Below, one piece after another: positions 48,743 to 57,860 of a DNA stretch of 64,000 nucleotides (the stretch's first letter is position 1; each line of letters starts with the position of its first letter). The position numbers were made by a program, and so were the translations under genes. Source of the DNA: Acidimicrobiia bacterium. GTDB taxonomy: Bacteria; Actinomycetota; Acidimicrobiia; IMCC26256; PALSA-610. The DNA lies in NCBI GenBank assembly GCA_027494135.1, contig JAOSJK010000001.1, positions 785,378 through 849,377 of the forward strand. The letters are read 5' to 3'. The notes beneath the pieces were generated by a model, which was given only the letters and a program-made list of their open reading frames with translations, did not search any database and had not been told where the DNA came from.

Positions 48743-48766
48743 CGGCCGCCCTCCTGAGGGCGGCCG
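48743..48766 (+). terminator. stem-loop terminator after bS22
   Basis: A perfect 11-bp stem CGGCCGCCCTC / GAGGGCGGCCG with a CT loop starts 4 bp after the stop. It is followed by TTCC and not a long T-run, as is common in high-GC actinobacteria. It may serve ispE from the other side. Confidence 0.75.
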
Positions 48767-48798
48767 TTCCGCGTCCGCGACCTCCGCGCCGGGTCCCC

Positions 48799-49665
48799 TC
48801 ACGGATCGAGGACGTACCCGGCGGGCGCCGGGGCGCCGAGCCACGCCGAGCAGTCGAGCGACTCCTGCACCCTCCGCGCCGCCGCGGCTGCGTCTCCCCG
48901 GTGATCGAAGAGCACCGCGCACGACGACCCGCTCCCGGCCAGGATCGCGCTCCTGCCGGCGGCCGCCTCCAGGGCCTCCCGGAACCCGCGCAGCCGCGGC
49001 TCCACCTGCTCTGCGGCAGGCTCCAGATCGTTCGCGAGCACGTCGGCCACGCCCGCGAGACCGACCGGTGGCTCCACCTCGCGCTCCGCTCGCGGCCCAC
49101 CCATCTCGTCCCATGCCCGGTACACGTCGGCAGTCGCGACGGCGAACGGCGGAGAGGCGACGAGCACCGCCAAGCGCGGCAGGCTCACCGGATCGATACG
49201 TTCGCCGAGGCCGCGCATCCAAGCTGCGCCGCCACTCAGGCAGAAGGGGACGTCGGCGCCGAGCGCGGCGCCGAACGACGCGACCTCGTCGGGTGGGAGG
49301 CGGCGCCCCGTCATGGATGCGAGCGCCGCCAGCACCGCGGCGGCGTCGGCCGATCCCCCTCCGAGCCCTCCGCCGGCGGGGATGCGCTTGTGCACGTGCA
49401 CGTCGACGCCGCCCCCACGCATCAGTCGCGCCGCTCGCGATGCGAGGTTGCTCGCATCGTTCGGGACACCGGCGGACGCTTCGCCGACGACCGACACCGT
49501 CGTCACCTCGCCCTCGACGAGCGTCACGACGAGCGAGTCGTGCGGCTCGGTCACCGAGATCGCGAGCGCCTCCAGCTCGTGATAGCCGTCGGCGCGCACC
49601 CCCGTGATCCTCAGCGAGAGCGTCAGCTTGGCGTAGGCGTCGACGCAGACGGGCGCCGCCCTCAC
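48799..49665 (-). CDS. ispE: 4-diphosphocytidyl-2-C-methyl-D-erythritol kinase
   Basis: 288 residues from GTG 49665, overlapping the rsmA stop (GTGA). GHMP kinase motifs: DAYAKLTLSLRITGVRADGYHEL, the ATP loop IPAGGGLGGGSADAAAVLAAL, and SAILAGSGSSCAVLFD. Step four of the non-mevalonate isoprenoid pathway. Confidence 0.95.
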   Translation of the reverse strand: MRAAPVCVDAYAKLTLSLRITGVRADGYHELEALAISVTEPHDSLVVTLVEGEVTTVSVVGEASAGVPNDASNLASRAARLMRGGGVDVHVHKRIPAGGGLGGGSADAAAVLAALASMTGRRLPPDEVASFGAALGADVPFCLSGGAAWMRGLGERIDPVSLPRLAVLVASPPFAVATADVYRAWDEMGGPRAEREVEPPVGLAGVADVLANDLEPAAEQVEPRLRGFREALEAAAGRSAILAGSGSSCAVLFDHRGDAAAAARRVQESLDCSAWLGAPAPAGYVLDP

Positions 49666-50507
49666 GACTGACCCGCCTCGCGCTCCACGGCGGCGATCGC
49701 CGCCCACTCGGGCAGACCGAGGGTCTCCGCGCGGGCTTCCGGATCGATCCCGGCTGCCCGCAGCACATCCTCGGCGCGCGCGCCCAGAACCGTCGCAAGC
49801 GCGCGCCGCAGCATCTTCCGCCTGGTCGCGAAGCCGGCCCGCACGAGCCGGAACATCCAGTCGGGGTCATCGACCTCGACCGGCGGAGCGGCGCGGCGTT
49901 CGAGGCGCACCAGCGCCGACTCGACCTTCGGCCGCGGAGCGAAGACCGTTGACGGGACGGTGCCCACGACCTCGGCAGTGCAGTGGTACGCGACCTTCAC
50001 TGACACCGCTCCATACGCCTCCTCGCCGGCACCGGCTGCGATCCGCTCACCGACCTCGCGCTGCACCATCACGAGGAACCGGCCGATCATCGGCGCCGTC
50101 TCCAAGGCCCGGATCAGGACCGGTGTAGCGACGTTGTACGGGAGGTTGGAGACCATCGTCCACGGCCGATCCATGTCCAGCAGCGCAGACCAGTCGATCC
50201 TCAGCGCGTCGCCCTCGACGACGACGCTTCCGGTGCCCGCCAGCACGTCTTCCAGGACGGCGACGAGCCTGCTGTCGATCTCCACCGCCGTGACCTCGAC
50301 GCCCGCCGCGCCGAGCGCGACCGTGAGGGACCCGACACCGGGGCCGACCTCGAGAACACGGTCCCCGGCGACTACTCCCGAGAGCCGGACGATCCGCTCA
50401 GCCGTGTTCGGGTCGGTCAGGAAGTTCTGCCCGAGGGCGCGACTCGGGCGGAGGCCGTGAGCTTCGAGGAGAGCGCGGACGGATCTCGGGGTGAGCGGTT
50501 CGGGCAT
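49662..50507 (-). CDS. rsmA: 16S rRNA (adenine1518-N6/adenine1519-N6)-dimethyltransferase
   Basis: 281 residues from ATG 50507. ALGQNFLTDPNTAERIV, SAM loop VLEVGPGVGSLT, VEIDSRLV, and catalytic NLPYNVATPVL are diagnostic of KsgA/RsmA. It dimethylates two adenines at the 3' end of 16S rRNA. It stands between the G5/RlpA gene and ispE. Confidence 0.95.
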   Translation of the reverse strand: MPEPLTPRSVRALLEAHGLRPSRALGQNFLTDPNTAERIVRLSGVVAGDRVLEVGPGVGSLTVALGAAGVEVTAVEIDSRLVAVLEDVLAGTGSVVVEGDALRIDWSALLDMDRPWTMVSNLPYNVATPVLIRALETAPMIGRFLVMVQREVGERIAAGAGEEAYGAVSVKVAYHCTAEVVGTVPSTVFAPRPKVESALVRLERRAAPPVEVDDPDWMFRLVRAGFATRRKMLRRALATVLGARAEDVLRAAGIDPEARAETLGLPEWAAIAAVEREAGQS

Positions 50508-50546
50508 CGGGACGACCGTACCCGTCGCGCCATGCACGCGACCCCG

Positions 50547-51644
50547 CTACCACTCGATCCTGGCGTGAACCACTCCCTGCGATCGCGGTGCAAGGTCGTC
50601 GAAGACGTCGTGAGCGAGGTCGATCAGGTTCGACGGGTCGCGGATGCCGCGGTCTGCGACGACGCACATCGTGCTCCTGCCGTCGGCGAGATTGGTGACC
50701 CTGACGAGGGTCCCCTTCGGAAGCGTGTTGTGCGCGCAGGTGCCCGACTTGTACTGGTACCACGTCGCCCTGCCGAGCGCCGAGCCCTCCGGCTGCCAAC
50801 CGGCAGGCGCGACTCGGACCCGACCGGTGGCACGCGAGTCGTCGCGGGGCGCCTTCGTCCCGATCGCGACGATCCTCGACTGCGGCGCGACGAGGATCTG
50901 CGAGCCGATCAGCACCCGATCGACCTCGGCGCCATCGCGCGTGGTCACCTCGTAGGTGTCGCGTCGGGTTCCCGGATGCCCCTCGGTCAGCGTCCGCTCG
51001 TCGCCCCTGTACACCCCGGGGTCGTCGACGATCTCGACCGGGGGCGGGATCGCGAGGTCCGTCGCCACGACGGCCGCGACCGCCGGCGGCGCAACCGCCG
51101 TCGCGGCTCGGGCCTCGGTGAGCACGGAGGGAGCGCCGGACGGGGCCGCGACCGGCGCCGGTACGGGCGTCTGCGACGCCGAACCGCTCCCGCCCGTGAG
51201 CGCCGGCCTCGTCAGGGCCGCGAGCCCGGCCACGAGGACAACCGTCAGCAGCACCCGCCGGCGAGTCTGCGCGCGGGCCCGTCGCTCGGCGAGGCGTGCA
51301 CGCCGCGCAGAGGTGCTCTGCGTCGCGGCGGAGGGCTCGACGGCCACCTGCGGTGCAGGCTGCGGGCACCCGGGTGCCGTGTCCTCCTGCGCCGGCGCGA
51401 CGGAACGTATGAGGCGGACGGGCCTCTCGTTACCCGAGTGCGGCCGGCTGACGAGGCAGACCTGCGCCGGCTCGTGATCGATCTCGAGGAGGCGTGCCCT
51501 GGCCAGGGCTGCGCGGGCCTGGTGCGAGAGGCGGCGTCTCGGCACCGCCGGGGCCGGGTGTGCCCGCCCGTGGGGACGCGCCGGCGTCGCAACGCGCTGC
51601 TGGGAGGCGCGGCGGTGTGTCGCGCGCGGGTGATGCTCGTGCAT
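50547..51644 (-). CDS. G5 domain / RlpA-like double-psi beta-barrel cell-wall protein
   Basis: 365 residues from ATG 51644. A basic cytoplasmic N-terminus of about 128 residues, a TM helix (RVLLTVVLVAGLAALTRPAL), an Ala/Pro linker, a G5 domain (RTLTEGHPGTRRDTYEVTTRDGAEVDRVLI) and a C-terminal barrel (SALGRATWYQYKSGTCAHNT, LVRVTNLADGRS, VVADRGI, IDLAHDVFDDLAP). Position between tatD and rsmA matches rpfB in other actinobacteria, but here an RlpA-like domain replaces the Rpf domain. It probably acts in peptidoglycan remodelling. Confidence 0.8.
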   Translation of the reverse strand: MHEHHPRATHRRASQQRVATPARPHGRAHPAPAVPRRRLSHQARAALARARLLEIDHEPAQVCLVSRPHSGNERPVRLIRSVAPAQEDTAPGCPQPAPQVAVEPSAATQSTSARRARLAERRARAQTRRRVLLTVVLVAGLAALTRPALTGGSGSASQTPVPAPVAAPSGAPSVLTEARAATAVAPPAVAAVVATDLAIPPPVEIVDDPGVYRGDERTLTEGHPGTRRDTYEVTTRDGAEVDRVLIGSQILVAPQSRIVAIGTKAPRDDSRATGRVRVAPAGWQPEGSALGRATWYQYKSGTCAHNTLPKGTLVRVTNLADGRSTMCVVADRGIRDPSNLIDLAHDVFDDLAPRSQGVVHARIEW

Positions 51645-51832
51645 CGCCGCCTCCCGGGTCTGTGTCAGCGCTCCGTCCGATGCCGGCGGCGGTCGCGTAG
51701 GAGCACGGCCCCCGGACTCCGCCCGCCGGACCGGCGGAAGGTAACAACCCCCGGGTCCACCCGCAACCGGAGAGCCCCGGCGTGGCCGCCTCCGGCGGCA
51801 CGGCCGGCGCCTGATGGGGGCGAGGCCGGCAG

Positions 51833-52605
51833 CTATGCGGGGGCGAGGCCGTAGACGCGAGCCGCGTTCTCCCTGGTCAGCCGCTCGACCGTGGTCGCAT
51901 CAACACCCTTCGCGGCCGCCACGGCTGCTCCCACCAGCGACACGTAGGCGGGCTCGTTCGGCCTGCCGCGGTGGGGCGCCGGCGCCAGGAACGGGGCATC
52001 GGTCTCCACGAGGAGCCGGTCGTCGGGTACCACGGCCACCGCGGCGCGCACGTCGTCCGCCTTCGGGAACGAGACGATCCCGCTGAAGGAGACGTACGCG
52101 CCGAGATCCACTGCTCGGCGCGCTTCGTCGGCGCCGCCCGAGAAGCAGTGGATGACGACCCGCTCCGGGAGACCCTCCTCCTCGAGGAGCCGGAAAGTCT
52201 CGTCCCACGCCTCGCGCGTGTGCACGACGAGAGCGCGGTCGACCCGCTTTGCGAGCCGGATGTGTGTACGGAACGAGGCCTCCTGCTCGTCGGCCGACGA
52301 GTGCATGTAGTGGTGGTCGAGGCCCGTCTCGCCTATGGCGACGACTCGGTCCGCATGGATCAGCGGCTCGAGCATCCCCCACACGGCCGGCAGCTGCGAC
52401 GCGTCGTGCGGGTGCAACCCGACCGACGCGAGCACCTCGCGGTGAGTGCCGGCGAGCGTGAGCGCCTGGTGCGACGACTCGAGGTCGGTGCCGACGCAGA
52501 CCATCCAGGCAACGCCTGCGGCGACCGCCCGACGGATCACCTCTGCCGGGTCACCCAGGTCGGGCCCGTACCTCCCCCCGGCTGCAGGTGGCAGTGCGAA
52601 TCCAC
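51833..52605 (-). CDS. tatD: TatD-family metal-dependent hydrolase (frame break at 52574-52579)
   Basis: GTG 52605 begins DSHCHLQPG, which supplies the HxH metal site. One G is missing in the run at 52574-52579 (C on the + strand). The rest continues RRAVAAGVAWMVCVGTDLESSHQAL, SVGLHPHDASQL, AIGETGLDHHY, VVHTREAWDET, IHCFSGGADEA and LVETDAPFLAP. A longer in-frame start lacks the HxH motif and runs into the palindrome. It is a 3'-5' exonuclease-type enzyme in a conserved place after metG. Confidence 0.9.
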
Positions 52606-52619
52606 CCACCCCCCACCAC

Positions 52620-52660
52620 GGGCGTCGATAGACCACAAATATTGTGGTCTATCGACGCTC
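52620..52660. repeat. palindromic repeat, copy 2
   Basis: Arms at 52620-52637 and 52643-52660 around AATAT, with one mismatch in the outer right arm. It begins 16 bp beyond the metG stop and lies upstream of tatD on the same strand. Same sequence as copies at 25646 and 62818. Confidence 0.85.
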
Positions 52661-52675
52661 CTCCCGGGGTGGGGG

Positions 52676-54211
52676 TCACTGGGGGTCGAGGCGGGGGAAG
52701 AGGGGTGATCCCTTGTCTAGGCTGTTGCCGGCGGGGAGCAGGCCCCAGGTCGCGGCACCCGGTAGGCGCTCGTCGTCCGGCCTGCCCGACTGGCCGAGCC
52801 GCCGCCACAGCTCGGCGCTCGCGGCAGGGATCGCCGGCGAGGCGAGGAGAGCGACGATCCGCAGCGCCTCGAGGCAGTCGCCGAGCACCTCCGCCGTAGC
52901 GGTCGCGTCGCCCGCCTTGTGCAACGCCCAGGGCGCACGGTCTTCGATGTACGCGTTCGCCGCTCTGATCAGCTCCCACACGGCGAAGAGCCCGCCCGCG
53001 AAGTCGAGGCGCTCCATGGCCGCGCTCATGCCGTCGAAGGCGGCCGCGGCCGCGCCTACGAGCGGGCCGTCGGCCCGGGCATCGGGGACGACACCCCCGC
53101 AGTACGACGTCGCCATGTTGAGAACCCTGCTGGCAAGGTTCCCGAAGTTGTTCGCGAGGTCTGCGTTGTAGCGCGCGACCATCGACTCGTAGGAGAACTC
53201 CCCGTCCGGCCCGAAGCGCTGGTCGGCGAGGAAGTGGTATCGGTAGCCGTCGACACCGAACTCGGCCACGAGGTCCTTCGGGTGGATCTGATTCGCCCGC
53301 GTCTTCGACATCTTCTCGCCACCGACCATCAGCCAACCGTGGGCGAAGACGCACTTCGGCGGTGCGAGGCCGGCCGACATCAGCATCGCGGGCCAGTAGA
53401 CGGCATGGAAGCGCAGGATGTCCTTGCCGACCAGGTGGTAGTCGACCGGCCAGTACCGGGCGAACTGCTCCTCGTCGACGCCGTAGCCCACGGCCGTGCA
53501 GTAGTTGAACAGCGCGTCGAACCACACGTACGCGACGTGCTTCGGGTCCCACGGCAGCGGCACTCCCCAGGAGATCGACGTGCGGCTCATCGAGAAGTCG
53601 CGCAGGCCCTGCCGGATGAAGCCGAGCACCTCGTTGCGTCGGGACGCGGGCTGCACTGCCTCGGGGTGCTCCTCGTAGTGGTCCAGGAGGCGCTGCTCGT
53701 ATCGCGAGAGCTTGAAGAAGTAGTTCTCCTCGACCACGTGATCGACGGGCCGGTCGTGGATCGGGCAGTCTCCGTCGACCAGCTCGTCCTCCGTGTAGTA
53801 GCCCTCGCAGCCGACGCAGTACAGGCCCTCATAGGTGGCGAGCTCGATGTCGCCGGCGTCGTAGACCGCCTGGAGGAACTGCGTCACCGCGTTGTGGTGG
53901 CGGGGCTCGGTGCTCCGGATGAAGTCGTCGTTGGAGATGTCGAGCAGCTTCCATGTCTCGGCGAAGCGTGCGGCGGTCCGGTCGGTCCACTCCTGCGGCG
54001 AGACCCCGTTCTGCTCCGCGGCCCGCTGGATCTTCAGGCCGTGCTCGTCGGTCCCGGTCAGATAGACGACGTCGTCTCCCCAGAGCCTCCGCCACCGCGC
54101 GAGCGCGTCGCCGGCGACCGTCGTGTAGGCGTGCCCGATGTGCGGTACGTCGTTCACGTAGTAGATGGGCGTGGTCACGTAGAACGGTCGGGTCACGGCG
54201 GCGCTCTCCAT
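52676..54211 (-). CDS. metG: methionyl-tRNA synthetase
   Basis: 511 residues from ATG 54211. VTTPIYYVNDVPHIGHAYT (HIGH 24-27), ATP-site GTDEHGLKIQ, YEGLYCVGCEGYYTEDELVDGDCP zinc-knuckle region, and GGEKMSKTRANQI (KMSKS). It ends without the C-terminal tRNA-binding domain, a common form. First of the metG-tatD-rsmA-ispE series. Confidence 0.97.
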   Translation of the reverse strand: MESAAVTRPFYVTTPIYYVNDVPHIGHAYTTVAGDALARWRRLWGDDVVYLTGTDEHGLKIQRAAEQNGVSPQEWTDRTAARFAETWKLLDISNDDFIRSTEPRHHNAVTQFLQAVYDAGDIELATYEGLYCVGCEGYYTEDELVDGDCPIHDRPVDHVVEENYFFKLSRYEQRLLDHYEEHPEAVQPASRRNEVLGFIRQGLRDFSMSRTSISWGVPLPWDPKHVAYVWFDALFNYCTAVGYGVDEEQFARYWPVDYHLVGKDILRFHAVYWPAMLMSAGLAPPKCVFAHGWLMVGGEKMSKTRANQIHPKDLVAEFGVDGYRYHFLADQRFGPDGEFSYESMVARYNADLANNFGNLASRVLNMATSYCGGVVPDARADGPLVGAAAAAFDGMSAAMERLDFAGGLFAVWELIRAANAYIEDRAPWALHKAGDATATAEVLGDCLEALRIVALLASPAIPAASAELWRRLGQSGRPDDERLPGAATWGLLPAGNSLDKGSPLFPRLDPQ

Positions 54212-54386
54212 CGGGGCCTGGTGGTCCCATTGTTGCCGCCGAGGCGCACGCCGGACGTCCATATACGCCGGGCAACGTCCTGATTCGATCCGTGGCCGCG
54301 CTACGATCCCGTCGGCTCCAGCCGGCTGCACACCGGACTCGGCCCCGTCGTGTGGGCGGCGGGCGTGGGGGGCCCGGAGGATTCCA

Positions 54387-54644
54387 GTGGACGCAACGCC
54401 TGCACGAACGCTCGGCGTCACCCGTAGGGTCGACCGCCTCGGGCGCGTCGTGATCCCCGCCGAGCTACGCCGGCGCCTCCACATCGCGGAGGGCGACATC
54501 GTCGACATTCAGGTCGTCGACGACTGCGTAGTGATCTCGAGGGTCGAGACCGGCTGCGTCTTCTGCGGAGACGCCGAGGTCGCCCACCTGCATCAGGACC
54601 GCACCGTCTGCCAGGCCTGCGTCGACGTCATCAAGGCCCTCTGA
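54387..54644 (+). CDS. AbrB/SpoVT-type transcription regulator with zinc ribbon
   Basis: 85 residues from GTG 54387 with GGAGG ahead. VTRRVDRLGRVVIPAELRRRLHIAEGDIVDIQVVDDCVVI is an AbrB swapped-hairpin domain. The tail has CVFCGDAEVAHLHQDRTVCQAC, a CxxC-CxxC site. It is divergent from metG and its stop overlaps the rsmI end. It is a likely DNA-binding regulator; targets are unknown. Confidence 0.85.
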   Translation: MDATPARTLGVTRRVDRLGRVVIPAELRRRLHIAEGDIVDIQVVDDCVVISRVETGCVFCGDAEVAHLHQDRTVCQACVDVIKAL

Positions 54645-55496
54645 CCCCACCGGCCCGCACTCGTATCGCGAGGTCGTAGACCCTCCGCTTCGGGACGCCG
54701 AACGCCCCGGCGACCTCGGCGGCGGCGTCGCGGACCGTCGTGCCTCCCCGGATCGCGCCCGCGACGGCCGCCTCGATCTCCTCGTCGGTCACGAGTCTCG
54801 TCTCCGGCGCCGCCGGCCCGACGACGATCACGTGCTCTCCGCGCGGCTCACCAGCCGCGCGCACCGCGCCGGCCACCTCGCCGATCGGGCCGCGGCGCAC
54901 CTCCTCGAAGACCTTCGTGATCTCGCGCGCGACGGCGACCGCACGTTCGGCGCCGAGAGCGGCGCAGAGCTCGTCGAGCGTGTCGGCTACGCGACGCGGC
55001 GACTCGAAGATCACCGTCGTGACGGGCGATACGGCGATCGCAGCGATCCGCTCACGGCGGGCGGTCCCCTTGCGCGGGAGGAAGCCCTCGAACGTGAATC
55101 GCGCCGCCGGGAGCCCCGACAGCACGAGCGCTGCGAGGAGGGCGCTGGGGCCCGGCACCACCTCCACCGCGAGTCCGGCCTCCACGCACGCCCTCACCAG
55201 CACCTCGCCCGGGTCGCAGATTCCGGGCATCCCGGCGTCGCCCGCGTAGACGACACGGGCGCCGGCGCGCACCTCTTCGACGATCCGCTGTGCCTGCGCA
55301 CTCTCGTTCCGGGCGTGCACCGCCCGCAGGCGCCGGCCGGCCGCGATCCCCGCGTGGGTGAGCAGGCGGCGCACGACACGCGTGTCCTCCGCCGCGATCA
55401 CATCGGCGTCGCGCAGCGCCTCCACCGCGCGCGGAGAGAGATCACCGAGGTTCCCGATGGGCGTCGCTACGAGTACGAGAGCACCGGGGGCGTCAT
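54631..55496 (-). CDS. rsmI: 16S rRNA (cytidine1402-2'-O)-methyltransferase (frame break at 55486-55490)
   Basis: ATG 55496 overlaps the region just after the DUF192 stop. With one added C it reads MTPPGALVLVATPIGNLGDL, the expected RsmI start. The body follows with VEALRDADVIAAEDTRVVRRLL, VVYAGDAGMPGICDPG, EVVPGPSALLAALVLSGLP and FEGFLPRKG. It is a tetrapyrrole-methylase-fold enzyme acting on 16S rRNA C1402. Confidence 0.9.
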
Positions 55497-55512
55497 CGAA
55501 CGACCGTCGTAC

Positions 55513-55840
55513 TCATCCGCGGACCTCGACGCGATCCCCTGGCGCGAGACCCCACCTGTCGAAGCAGCCGTCGTTCGCCTCGATCGCGAAGTACGCACGC
55601 GGCACAGGCCGCGAGACACGGCGGGGAACCATCCGGCGCGTGAAGCACGAAGCCGTCGCGGTCGCAGAACGCGACGTCGATGGGGAAGCGCGTGCCGAAG
55701 GTGTGGACCTGCCGGCACGGCCGCAGGACCAGGACCCCTTCGAGCGCGTCCCGCCCCGCGAGCCCTCGCCGCCTGCTCCTGCGCGTCACGGCAACCTCCG
55801 CCGCCGCGAGCACGTCGTCTCCACGCACCAGCCAGGGCAT
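55513..55840 (-). CDS. DUF192 family protein (frame break)
   Basis: ATG 55840 begins MPWLVRGDDVLAAAEVAVTRR, then GLAGRDALEGVLVLRPCRQVHTFGTRFPIDVAFCDRDGFVLHA, the DUF192 core. The frame shifts near 55635 and continues RMVPRRVSRPVPRAYFAIEA and NDGCFDRWGLAPGDRVEVRG. About 108 residues, the usual family size. Function is unknown. Sits between ychF-like and rsmI. Confidence 0.75.
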
Positions 55841-55857
55841 CGCACCCCGCCGTTCAG

Positions 55858-56886
55858 CTAGACGTTGAACCTGATCTCGAGCACATCGCCATCGGCGACC
55901 TCGTAGTCCTTGCCTTCGACTCGGATCTTGCCGAGCTCCTTCGCCCGGGACCACGATCCGATCTCCAGCAGCTCCGACCAGTTGACCACCTCGGCCCTGA
56001 TGAACCCGCGCTGCAGGTCGGAGTGGATCACTCCGGCGCACTCCGGCGCCCTGGCCCCGGAACGGAACGTCCACGCCCTCGACTCGTCTTCACCGGTCGT
56101 GAGGAACGTGTGACGACCCAGCAGGTGGAGTGCGGCGCGTGCGAGCCGCGGGAGGACGCTCTCGCCGATTCCGAACGCCTCCAGGAGCTCTGCGCGCTCC
56201 CCGGGGGCCGACGCGGCGATCTCCGCCTCGACGTCGACGCACGCGGCGAGGGCGTCGTCGCCGAACGACGCCGTCGGCGCGCCGTCGAGCTGGTCGTCGG
56301 CCACGTTGAGTACCACGAGGGCCGGCTTCACGGTCAGTAGGAAGCAGGGTCCGAGGAGCTCCCTCTCGGCGGGCGTGAGGTCGGAGTCGCAGATCGGCGT
56401 GCCTCCCTCGAGCGCCGAGAGCGCGCGCTCCAGCGCAGTGATCTCATCGGCCAGCGACTTGTCTCCACGGGCGGCGCGGCGCTGGCGGTCGAGGCGCCCC
56501 TCTACGGTCTTGTGGTCGGCGAGGACGAGCTCGAGCTGGATCGCCGCGAGGTCGCCCTCCGGGTCGGCCGGGCCCGAGCCGGGCGTCTCGTGCGCCCGCA
56601 GCACGAAGAGGATCGCGTCGCAGTCGCGCAGCGACCCGAGGAACCGCGCCCCCAGTCCCTCGCCCGGCTTCGCGCCCGGGGGCAGGGCTATGTGCACCAG
56701 CTCGAAGCCCGGGTACACGAGCTTCTTCGAGCGCGACATCTCCCCGAGCCGGTCGACCCGCTCGTCGGGCACGTGCGCTATGCCCACGGCGGTGTCGAAG
56801 AGGCCCGGCTCCGGTAGCCCCGTCAGAGCCCTGAACAGCCGGTTCGCCCCCGCGTCGGAGAGGCCGACGAGTCCCAGGTTCTCCAC
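55858..56886 (-). CDS. YchF/OLA1-family protein with degenerate nucleotide-binding motifs
   Basis: 342 residues. Overall alignment with YchF is clear: KGEGLGNQFL-like KPGEGLGARFLGSLRDCDAILFVLRAHE, the helical insertion, and a C-terminal TGS domain ending KIRVEGKDYEVADGDVLEIRFNV. But the P-loop GxPNVGKST is replaced by GLSDAGANRLF (8-18), with no Lys-Ser/Thr. The switch Asp of DIAG reads HIALP, and the G4-like NVxE reads NVADDQ. It probably does not bind ATP or GTP in the normal way. A canonical copy may exist elsewhere in the genome. Confidence 0.8.
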   Translation of the reverse strand: MENLGLVGLSDAGANRLFRALTGLPEPGLFDTAVGIAHVPDERVDRLGEMSRSKKLVYPGFELVHIALPPGAKPGEGLGARFLGSLRDCDAILFVLRAHETPGSGPADPEGDLAAIQLELVLADHKTVEGRLDRQRRAARGDKSLADEITALERALSALEGGTPICDSDLTPAERELLGPCFLLTVKPALVVLNVADDQLDGAPTASFGDDALAACVDVEAEIAASAPGERAELLEAFGIGESVLPRLARAALHLLGRHTFLTTGEDESRAWTFRSGARAPECAGVIHSDLQRGFIRAEVVNWSELLEIGSWSRAKELGKIRVEGKDYEVADGDVLEIRFNV

Positions 56887-56957
56887 GGCCGCTCAGGGTA
56901 CCGGTCGGCCGGGCGCGCTCGGCTACCCTGACCGGGTTCCGAGACGGGGTGAAGACG

Positions 56958-57044
56958 ATGAGCAAGAAGACGAAGATGCGCAAGCTGAAGGCCCGGCGCA
57001 AGAAGGCCAACCACGGCAAGCGCCCCCTCGCCGGTCGCCGCTGA
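56958..57044 (+). CDS. 50S ribosomal protein bL37 (mycobacterial type)
   Basis: 28 residues: starts MSKKTKMRKLKARRK and ends KANHGKRPLAGRR. The KANHGKRP motif is the hallmark of the tiny actinobacterial bL37 known from mycobacterial ribosomes. ATG 56958 follows GGGGTGAAGACG. It is divergent from the YchF-like gene. Confidence 0.8.
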   Translation: MSKKTKMRKLKARRKKANHGKRPLAGRR

Positions 57045-57077
57045 CCACACCGCTGACCGCGCGGTTGGCCGCGCCGC

Positions 57078-57860
57078 TCAGCGCTCGACCGGGCGTGCCG
57101 GCACCACCAGCCGGTGGTCACGGGTGAAGAGGCGTCGCTGCACCCCCAGCGCGACGACCGTCACGGTCGTCGCCACCGAGCCGAGTATCAGGTACATGAC
57201 CGCGATCTGCACCTTGACGGCGTCGATGGGCTCGGTCCCGGCGAGGATGAGGCCGGTCATCGCTCCCGGCAGGAACACCAGCCCGACCGCCTTCGTGGCC
57301 TCGATCTGAGGCACGAGCGCCGTTCGCAGAGCAGCCCTCACGTACGGACGCGCCGCATCGCGTGAAGGCAGGCCCAGAGCGAGGCGGGCCTCCACCTCGT
57401 CCCGCTTGTCACGCATCTCCTCGAAGACCCGCCTGGCGACAAGCACCGTGGCCGTCATCGAGTTGCCGACCATCATCCCCGCCAGCGGTATCAGTGTGCG
57501 CGCCTGCAGCGGGAACACCGAGAGCCCGAAGAGCACACCGATCGTCACCACTCCGGCGGCCCCGAACGCGACCAGTGCAAGCGAGAAGAGCCGCGGCACG
57601 TCGCGTGCACGCCTTCGCACCGTCTCCGCGGCGAAGAAGACCATCGCGACCACCCACGCCCACGACCACGCGATCGAGCGCTCGACGTCGAGCACGTAGT
57701 CGAGCGCGACACCGACCGCGAGGAGCTGCACCAGCGCGCGGGTCGCCGCCCACACGAGCCCGGCCTCGAGACCCAGGCGCCGAACCATCGAGAGCCCGAC
57801 GGCCACCGCGACGAGCACGACGGAGGCCGCCAGGCCCGTCCATCCGATGTCACTCGGCAT
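57078..57860 (-). CDS. fetB: FetB-like (UPF0014) ABC transporter permease
   Basis: 260 residues from ATG 57860, with six or seven TM segments. AATRALVQLLAVGVALDYVL, LIPLAGMMVGNSMTATVLV and VFLPGAMTGLILAG are typical of FetB/YbbM. It is the membrane partner of the overlapping ATPase gene. E. coli FetAB exports iron; the substrate here is inferred only. Confidence 0.85.
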   Translation of the reverse strand: MPSDIGWTGLAASVVLVAVAVGLSMVRRLGLEAGLVWAATRALVQLLAVGVALDYVLDVERSIAWSWAWVVAMVFFAAETVRRRARDVPRLFSLALVAFGAAGVVTIGVLFGLSVFPLQARTLIPLAGMMVGNSMTATVLVARRVFEEMRDKRDEVEARLALGLPSRDAARPYVRAALRTALVPQIEATKAVGLVFLPGAMTGLILAGTEPIDAVKVQIAVMYLILGSVATTVTVVALGVQRRLFTRDHRLVVPARPVER

